Of a DNA stretch of 38,683 bases, positions 34,123 through 38,683 are shown one piece after another. The translations under genes and the position numbers were made by a program. The number at the start of each line of letters is the position of its first letter. The first letter of the stretch is position 1. The notes under the pieces are model-generated. The model did no database searches. It was not told where the DNA came from and saw nothing but the letters and a program-made list of their open reading frames with translations. This stretch comes from an uncultured Lachnospiraceae bacterium (GTDB lineage: Bacteria > Bacillota > Clostridia > Lachnospirales > Lachnospiraceae), in NCBI GenBank assembly GCA_910586955.1, contig CAJUMM010000022.1, forward strand, positions 1 through 38,683, read 5' to 3'.

Positions 34123-35592
34123 CTAGCTTCTCTCCAGTTCTTCCAGCACTTCCCGGATCAGCACCCGCTCATCCATGGGATATTTGATACCTCTAATCTC
34201 CTGGTAATCCTCATGTCCTTTCCCCGCCAGCACAATCACATCCCCCGGCTGTCCATGGGCAATCACATAGCGGATAGCCTCTTTCCGATCCGGAATCTCC
34301 ACATACTTCCCGTTGGTTTTCTCCATTCCCTTCCGGATATCGTCAATGATGGCCTGGGGTTCCTCAAACCTGGGGTTATCCGATGTGATAACCGTCAGAT
34401 CCGCAAGCCTTCCGGAGACCTCCCCCATCTCAAAGCGCCGCTGCCTGTCGCGGTTGCCGCCGCAGCCAAAGAGGCAGATCAGACGGCCGGGGCGGTATTC
34501 TTTCAGGGTGGTGAGAATGCTCTCCAGGCTCATGGCATTGTGAGCGTAATCAATAAGCAGGGTAAACTCCTCCGACACAGGTACCTTCTCGATCCGCCCC
34601 TTGCTCCTGGCCTCCTTTAAAGCCTTTTTCATAATCTCCCGGGGAACCTCAAAATGGCGGCACACTGCAATGGCAGCCAGGGAATTATACACGCTGAATT
34701 TACCCGGCAGATCGATTTCCACCTCCATATCCGCAAGGCCCGACACCCGGCAGGACACTCCCAGGTATCCGGGACGGCTCAAAAACTTCATATCCGATGC
34801 CTGCAGATCCGCTTCCTCGGAAAAACCGTAGGTTTCAATCCCGCAGGTATGGCCTTCCAGCACTTCCTTCCAGTGTTCGTCGTCCACATTGACAATACCC
34901 ACCCGGCACTGGCGGAAAAGCCGGCTCTTGCACTCCAGATAGTCCTCAAAGCTGTCGTGCTCGTTGGGGCCGATATGATCCGGAGCCAGATTCGTAAAGA
35001 TACCCAGCTCAAAGGGTATCCCCGCCGTCCGGTGGAGTTTCAGCCCCTGGGAGGACACCTCCATCACAACCGCCCGGCACCCTGCTTCCACCATACGGGC
35101 AAAGTCTTCCTGGATGGTATAAGATTCCGGCGTGGTATTGCAGGAAGGAATCTTCTGTTCTCCGATAATGGTTTCAATGGTTCCGATAAGCCCGGTGGAA
35201 ATCCCCGCATGTTCCAGAATGGAATGTATCATATAGGCAGCGGTGGTTTTTCCCTTGGTCCCGGTAATTCCTATGATCCGGAGTTTTTCCGCCGGATATC
35301 CAAAATAGGCGGCGGAAATTTTTGCCAGGGCATATCTGGTATCGGGGACCAGCACCACTGCAGTCCCTTCCGGAACTTCCACCGGACGCTCCGCCACAAT
35401 CACCGAAGCCCCGCTTCCGGCTGCCTGCCCTGCAGCTTCATGGCTGTCAAAGGAAGCCCCCCGGATACAGACAAACATACAGTCTTTGGTGACTTTCGCC
35501 GTATTGTAAACCAGTTCGTTTACATCCCGGTTGACCGTTCCCTGTAAGACTTCATAGTCCAGGTCTTTTAACAATTCTCTCGCCGCTCTCAT
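34123..35592 (-). CDS. murE: UDP-MurNAc-tripeptide synthetase MurE
   Basis: This 489-residue Mur ligase adds the third peptide residue of the peptidoglycan precursor. It has ATP-binding ITGTKGKTTAAYM, the tripeptide-ligase DYAHNAMSLESI, GCGGNRDR, and the substrate-selecting DNPR in TSDNPRFEEP, which is the meso-diaminopimelate signature. The start at 35592 (MRAARELLKD) is chosen because GAGGT lies 8 bases before it; the longer ORF adds ten residues without family support. It is directly followed by priA. Confidence 0.96.
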   Translation of the reverse strand: MRAARELLKDLDYEVLQGTVNRDVNELVYNTAKVTKDCMFVCIRGASFDSHEAAGQAAGSGASVIVAERPVEVPEGTAVVLVPDTRYALAKISAAYFGYPAEKLRIIGITGTKGKTTAAYMIHSILEHAGISTGLIGTIETIIGEQKIPSCNTTPESYTIQEDFARMVEAGCRAVVMEVSSQGLKLHRTAGIPFELGIFTNLAPDHIGPNEHDSFEDYLECKSRLFRQCRVGIVNVDDEHWKEVLEGHTCGIETYGFSEEADLQASDMKFLSRPGYLGVSCRVSGLADMEVEIDLPGKFSVYNSLAAIAVCRHFEVPREIMKKALKEARSKGRIEKVPVSEEFTLLIDYAHNAMSLESILTTLKEYRPGRLICLFGCGGNRDRQRRFEMGEVSGRLADLTVITSDNPRFEEPQAIIDDIRKGMEKTNGKYVEIPDRKEAIRYVIAHGQPGDVIVLAGKGHEDYQEIRGIKYPMDERVLIREVLEELERS

Positions 35593-35611
35593 GATCTTTA
35601 CCTCTGCTTTC

Positions 35612-36490
35612 CTATTCTCCAATCACCAAATCCAGGGCCGTCTCAAAGGTCTGCCTGGCTTCCAGAAGCTGAACGTCAAACTTATCCTTCAGTTCCCCGG
35701 CAAAGCCGCTGTTATCACATCTTCCAATCCAGGGCTCCAGACAGATAAAGGGAGCCCCCTTTCCCGGCGGCGACCAGATTCCCACAGACCGGGCATCGGG
35801 ACACCGCATGGTCACAAGTCTTCTTCCGTCGGGATTTTCCAGGCTCACCTGCTTCACCTGCCCGCCGTCAAAAATCAGGGCATCCCGGTCAAAGGTATGC
35901 TCCTCCACCCGGTATTCCCCCTGATTAAGCTTCAGCGTCTCCGGGTGCTCTGTGTCCACTCCTGCCGTTGCCAGGTCAATGGCCACCCTTGTAAGGCTCT
36001 CCTGCCCCTCAAAGACCAGCCGGGCCCCAATCTGCTCCTCCACGCAGAAGCCAGGATGGCCGCCGATGGAAAAGTACATCCGCTCTTCCCCTGTATTTTT
36101 CACCTTCCACTCTACTGTTACACAGTTTCCTTTTAGTATATGCACAATCTCCAGTTCAAAATCAAAGGGATATACCTTGCGGCTCTCCTCATCGGAGACC
36201 AGGCGGTGAACCACTTTATCCTCCCCCGTCTCCACACACAGAAATTCCCGGTCCCTGGCAAAGCCGTGCTGGCCCATAGGGTATCTGATCCCCTGGTAAG
36301 TATAAAAGCCCCCGGTCACCTTCCCTACAAAGGGAAAGAGCACGGGCGCATGGCGGTTCCAATAGGCCGGATCTGCCGTCCAGATCACCTCCCGGTCTTC
36401 CTTCTTATCATAGATGCTGCACAGCTCCGCACCGTGATCACTGACCCGGACGCAAAGCCTCTCGTTTTCCAATATCCGCATTTCTGCCAT
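35612..36490 (-). CDS. aldose 1-epimerase-family protein, LacX-like
   Basis: This 292-residue protein belongs to the galactose mutarotase-like superfamily. Characteristic motifs are RHAPVLFPFVGKVTGG, YPMGQHGFARDREF with the conserved His, SIGGHPGF, and the C-terminal FICLEPWIGRCDN carrying the catalytic Glu. The form matches the LacX/YeaD-type branch, so the sugar may be a hexose or hexose phosphate that cannot be named from sequence. AGGAGG precedes ATG. It starts the block that continues into murE and priA. Confidence 0.9.
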   Translation of the reverse strand: MAEMRILENERLCVRVSDHGAELCSIYDKKEDREVIWTADPAYWNRHAPVLFPFVGKVTGGFYTYQGIRYPMGQHGFARDREFLCVETGEDKVVHRLVSDEESRKVYPFDFELEIVHILKGNCVTVEWKVKNTGEERMYFSIGGHPGFCVEEQIGARLVFEGQESLTRVAIDLATAGVDTEHPETLKLNQGEYRVEEHTFDRDALIFDGGQVKQVSLENPDGRRLVTMRCPDARSVGIWSPPGKGAPFICLEPWIGRCDNSGFAGELKDKFDVQLLEARQTFETALDLVIGE

Positions 36491-36529
36491 TCCGATTTCC
36501 TCCTTCCGGACATATCTATCATCTCTTTT

Positions 36530-36558
36530 ATCATAACAGATTGGGAAAGGGGTTACAA
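36530..36558 (-). promoter_or_regulatory. promoter of the galM-like gene and murE block
   Basis: On the minus strand TTGTAA (36558-36553) and TATGAT (36535-36530) are 17 bases apart, with TGT giving an extended -10. The start site should be near 36523, about 33 bases before the ATG. It is the only good promoter seen upstream of the long housekeeping block. Confidence 0.75.
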
Positions 36559-36583
36559 CCGGATTTTCTGTCCGGAGGAAATA

Positions 36584-36612
36584 TTGACTTTATCAAAGGC
36601 CGGGACTATAAT
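36584..36612 (+). promoter_or_regulatory. promoter of the zinc-knuckle membrane protein
   Basis: TTGACT (36584-36589) and TATAAT (36607-36612) are exactly 17 bases apart. A start site near 36619 gives a leader of about 38 bases. It is divergent from the galM-like promoter with only 25 bases between the two -35 boxes. Confidence 0.85.
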
Positions 36613-36656
36613 CAAACTGTTTAAAAAATTTATATCTTTTCAGGAGGGGATTTAAA

Positions 36657-37235
36657 TTGGGTACTTACTACAGACACCGGAAAACAGAGACCATTGACGT
36701 GCCGTATTCTTTCCGCTGCGAACAGTGCATGAAAGAGAGCGGAACCCTGATGGCTACCATTGCCGGCATGGAGGCGGAGATCAACAGCAATTACAAGCAG
36801 CTGGAGGACAAAAAAAGAAAGAAATTGGACGAACATGCCCACCAAAACCTGGTGAGGGCAGCAAAGGAAGCCTACACCAATGCCACGGAAAAACAGATCT
36901 ATTCCAAAGCTTTTAAAGACGAATGCCCCTACTGCCACAAGCCCCAGTCCTGGGCCGTCAGCGGCATCAAAGACGATATGTTTACCAATCCCATTGTCTC
37001 TGTCATTGTCGGCCTCATTGCAGGCGCAGGCTGCTATTTCTTCAGCGGCGTGGAGGAGAACCTGATCATCGCCCTGGCCTGCATCGGAATCGGTATCGCC
37101 GTGGGAGCCGTCTTCCTTATTATAAATGTGACCAAAATGCAGAACAAAAAGAAGCAGACGGCCGGGGTTACCCAGAAGAATACGCCTGTGATTGAGTGGA
37201 CCGCCATCCAGCATATTTTGAATGAGCAGCAGTGA
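36657..37235 (+). CDS. zinc-knuckle membrane protein, unknown function
   Basis: This is a 192-residue protein. The N-terminal cytosolic part has one zinc knuckle C21-x2-C24 (FRCEQC) and a second C90-x2-C93 (CPYC), separated by about 65 charged, helical residues that could form a coiled coil; together the pairs make one four-Cys zinc site. Two transmembrane helices at about 111-130 and 134-158 follow and a short basic tail ends the protein. Translation starts at TTG, with AGGAGGGG at ideal spacing and a TAA-like in-frame closure upstream; no ATG fits. I recognise no named family. Confidence 0.75.
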   Translation: MGTYYRHRKTETIDVPYSFRCEQCMKESGTLMATIAGMEAEINSNYKQLEDKKRKKLDEHAHQNLVRAAKEAYTNATEKQIYSKAFKDECPYCHKPQSWAVSGIKDDMFTNPIVSVIVGLIAGAGCYFFSGVEENLIIALACIGIGIAVGAVFLIINVTKMQNKKKQTAGVTQKNTPVIEWTAIQHILNEQQ

Positions 37236-37287
37236 ACAAGACCACAAAATCATGGGGAGCTGACGGCAAATTAAAAGTGCGCCAGGG

Positions 37288-37329
37288 AAAACTAGAGCCG
37301 GGAACCTGCTTTTAGGATTCCTGGCTCTA
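37288..37329 (-). terminator. hairpin terminator between convergent genes
   Basis: TAGAGCC pairs with GGCTCTA and the stem continues through GGAA/TTCC and CCT/AGG around a GCTTTT loop. On the minus strand the stem is followed by G and TTTT. It lies between the zinc-knuckle gene and the Rpn gene and may stop transcription in both directions. Confidence 0.7.
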
Positions 37330-37339
37330 TGATTGTGCC

Positions 37340-38188
37340 TTATACGTTTCGTTCTGCTTTCAGTTGATTTACTTCTTCAAGGGAAAGCCCTGAAATATTC
37401 GCAATTTCCTCAAGCAAGTATTTCCCCGCCTCCAACATTCGGAATACTGTCATCTTTTTTTCTTCCTGTATTCCCTCTTTCAGGGATTCATTTCTCATAT
37501 CCTCCATGATGCGGCACATCTCATTCACTCCCTTCGGATTTTCTTTCAGATACCGTGTCCGGTCTGCCATCAGTTCAAAATACATATCAGATGCTTGTGT
37601 ACAGTTAAAATCGTGCATGAGCTTTCCAAGATTGGATTCACCCCGGTATTCCCCATTCACATACAGAATATGTTCCCCATCTTCAAAGGATTTACCCGTG
37701 GCAAGGTCGATCCTCTCAATCGGATAGAGCGGCTCACCCTTTCCGTAAAAATCTTTCTCGGTAATGAAAATTGTATAGGTGTCCGGCAATTCTTTAAATT
37801 CCTGCCCGGAATGGAGGTTCTCTACATCCATCATGCTGGAATGGTATCTTGCCCGGTATGGGTCTGCCCCCTTTTCCTGCCTTTGGATTTCAAGATCGTA
37901 TCTTTTCCCGGCTAAATCTTTTCCATATGCGTCCAGGCAGATAGAGCGTGCCCCAGCCAGTCTTTTCATGTCCTTCTGTGTTTCGCAGTCAGTGATAATC
38001 AAATCCTGCTTACCTGTGATAATGCGTAACACAAATTCTGCCAGTGGAATATTATCTTTGAACAGGCAGCGCATAAAATCATCATCGATAGGCCGTAAGT
38101 CACACAGGCGCTGTAAATCCTTCTGGTGCTGTTGTTCTGTCGCTGTCAATATCCCCACCTGCCTTCCCTTTCGTTTTCGTAGTTCCAT
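37340..38188 (-). CDS. Rpn/PDDEXK_2-family nuclease
   Basis: This is a 282-residue member of the Rpn (recombination-promoting nuclease, often called PD-(D/E)XK transposase) family. The N-terminal CDLRPIDDDFMRCLFKDN is the standard start, and the catalytic cluster is seen in ICLDAYGKD (Asp) and YDLEIQRQ (Glu and Gln), followed by RARYHSSMMD and the TYTIFITEKD region. The C-terminal part is helical and rich in Glu/Lys, as usual. Members are RecA-independent recombination nucleases and many are copies of accessory elements. AGGAGG lies 11 bases before the ATG. Confidence 0.92.
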   Translation of the reverse strand: MELRKRKGRQVGILTATEQQHQKDLQRLCDLRPIDDDFMRCLFKDNIPLAEFVLRIITGKQDLIITDCETQKDMKRLAGARSICLDAYGKDLAGKRYDLEIQRQEKGADPYRARYHSSMMDVENLHSGQEFKELPDTYTIFITEKDFYGKGEPLYPIERIDLATGKSFEDGEHILYVNGEYRGESNLGKLMHDFNCTQASDMYFELMADRTRYLKENPKGVNEMCRIMEDMRNESLKEGIQEEKKMTVFRMLEAGKYLLEEIANISGLSLEEVNQLKAERNV

Positions 38189-38260
38189 ACTACCACAAAC
38201 CTCCTGATTTTACAAGCCGGGAACAGGCTGATGATCTGCTCCTCCGTTCTTATCGCAGGC

Positions 38261-38683
38261 TCATTCACTGTTCCCACTCCCCTTCCCGTTATATTCAGAA
38301 AGGAAAAGCCCCGCAACCGCCAAAACCGTCCCCATAACGGAAACCCACATCACCGGCTCCTTCAGCACCAGCACGGAGGTCACCACCGTTATGACGGGAA
38401 CCATGTAAATATAGACACTGGTCTTGACTGCACCAAGCACTTTTACCGCAAGGTTCCATGTGACAAAGCAGAGTGCGGACGCCCCCAGCCCAAGATACAG
38501 GATATTGAGCAGATGTGTCATATCCGCAAACCGTTCCAGCCCCATTTCAAAATCAAAAAGGAATAATGCCGGAACCATAAACAAAATCCCATAAAAGAAT
38601 GTCCTCCTTGTGGTGAGTACGATCGGGTAGCCAAAGCTGCTGATCTTCCTTGTCAGTATGGAATAGCACGCCCACACAAAAGC
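38261..38683 (-). CDS. DMT-family (EamA) transporter, partial
   Basis: This is the 3' part of an EamA-type membrane transporter; the frame stays open to the window edge, so the start is missing. The 140 visible residues contain about four to five membrane helices, including LYLGLGASALCFVTWNLAVKV and YMVPVITVVTSVLVL, then LKEPVMWVSVMGTVLAVAGL, which is the typical last EamA repeat. The substrate is unknown. It is probably the full-length gene continuing outside the window. Confidence 0.88.
   Translation of the reverse strand, partial: AFVWACYSILTRKISSFGYPIVLTTRRTFFYGILFMVPALFLFDFEMGLERFADMTHLLNILYLGLGASALCFVTWNLAVKVLGAVKTSVYIYMVPVITVVTSVLVLKEPVMWVSVMGTVLAVAGLFLSEYNGKGSGNSE

Noticed and set aside
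37340..38188. Calling the Rpn gene an insertion sequence
   Set aside because: Despite the 'transposase' label of the family, no terminal inverted repeats or target duplications were seen around it.
1..38683. CRISPR array, tRNA or rRNA genes
   Set aside because: No regularly spaced repeats or recognisable RNA genes were found by eye; low-sensitivity inspection could miss degenerate copies.

Overview
The window looks like a chromosomal segment of a Lachnospiraceae-type member of the Clostridia. The evidence is the conserved Firmicutes string murE-priA-def-fmt-(YugP-type Zn protease)-rsmB-rlmN-prpC-prkC-rsgA-rpe-thiN on the minus strand, the single-chain purL, the PASTA kinase, a MurE with the meso-diaminopimelate motif DNPR, Shine-Dalgarno-rich starts and sigma-A type promoters. 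No rRNA, tRNA, CRISPR array or recognisable insertion sequence was found.

Layout. (1) 1-1,660 is accessory and AT-rich. It holds a membrane-anchored protein of unknown function whose reading frame is interrupted by one in-frame amber codon, then a MNT/HEPN (MntA/HepT) toxin-antitoxin locus in which the antitoxin is intact and the toxin is an internally deleted remnant. (2) 1,699-8,546 (minus) is purL followed by two tandem paralogous polytopic membrane proteins resembling GT-C glycosyltransferases. (3) 8,843-14,853 (minus) is an AT-rich four-gene operon under a consensus promoter: an ATP-grasp/radical-SAM fusion, a second radical-SAM protein, a four-helix membrane protein with a very long pentapeptide-repeat domain, and a nitroreductase-family flavoprotein. 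It differs in composition from both flanks. I regard it as the strongest candidate for an undescribed system, probably making or modifying a small molecule or peptide. (4) 15,080-18,275 (plus) holds a large YfhO/PTPS-related membrane protein and a LysR regulator, overlapping tail to tail with (5) a RecB/Cas4-type nuclease fused to an XPD/DinG-type helicase (minus), whose promoter lies so close that the message may be leaderless. A small HPr-like protein that lacks the active-site histidine but keeps the regulatory serine lies upstream of it.

(6) 21,205-36,490 (minus) is the housekeeping block: an aldose-1-epimerase relative, cell-wall precursor synthesis (murE), replication restart (priA), initiator-Met processing (def, fmt), a membrane Zn protease, rRNA methylation (rsmB, rlmN), a Uma2-type PD-(D/E)XK protein inserted between rlmN and prpC, Ser/Thr phosphorylation (prpC, prkC), ribosome assembly (rsgA), pentose phosphate epimerase (rpe) and thiamine pyrophosphokinase (thiN), closed by a strong terminator. 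(7) 36,657-38,683 holds a small zinc-knuckle membrane protein (plus), an Rpn/PDDEXK_2 nuclease (minus) and the 3' part of a DMT-family transporter cut by the window edge.

Start codons were moved from the longest possible ORF wherever a good ribosome binding site marked an internal start (MNT, second GT-like gene, LysR, prkC, prpC, rsmB, Zn protease, fmt, def, murE, and the 15,080 gene). All functions are read from sequence motifs by eye; no database search was run.
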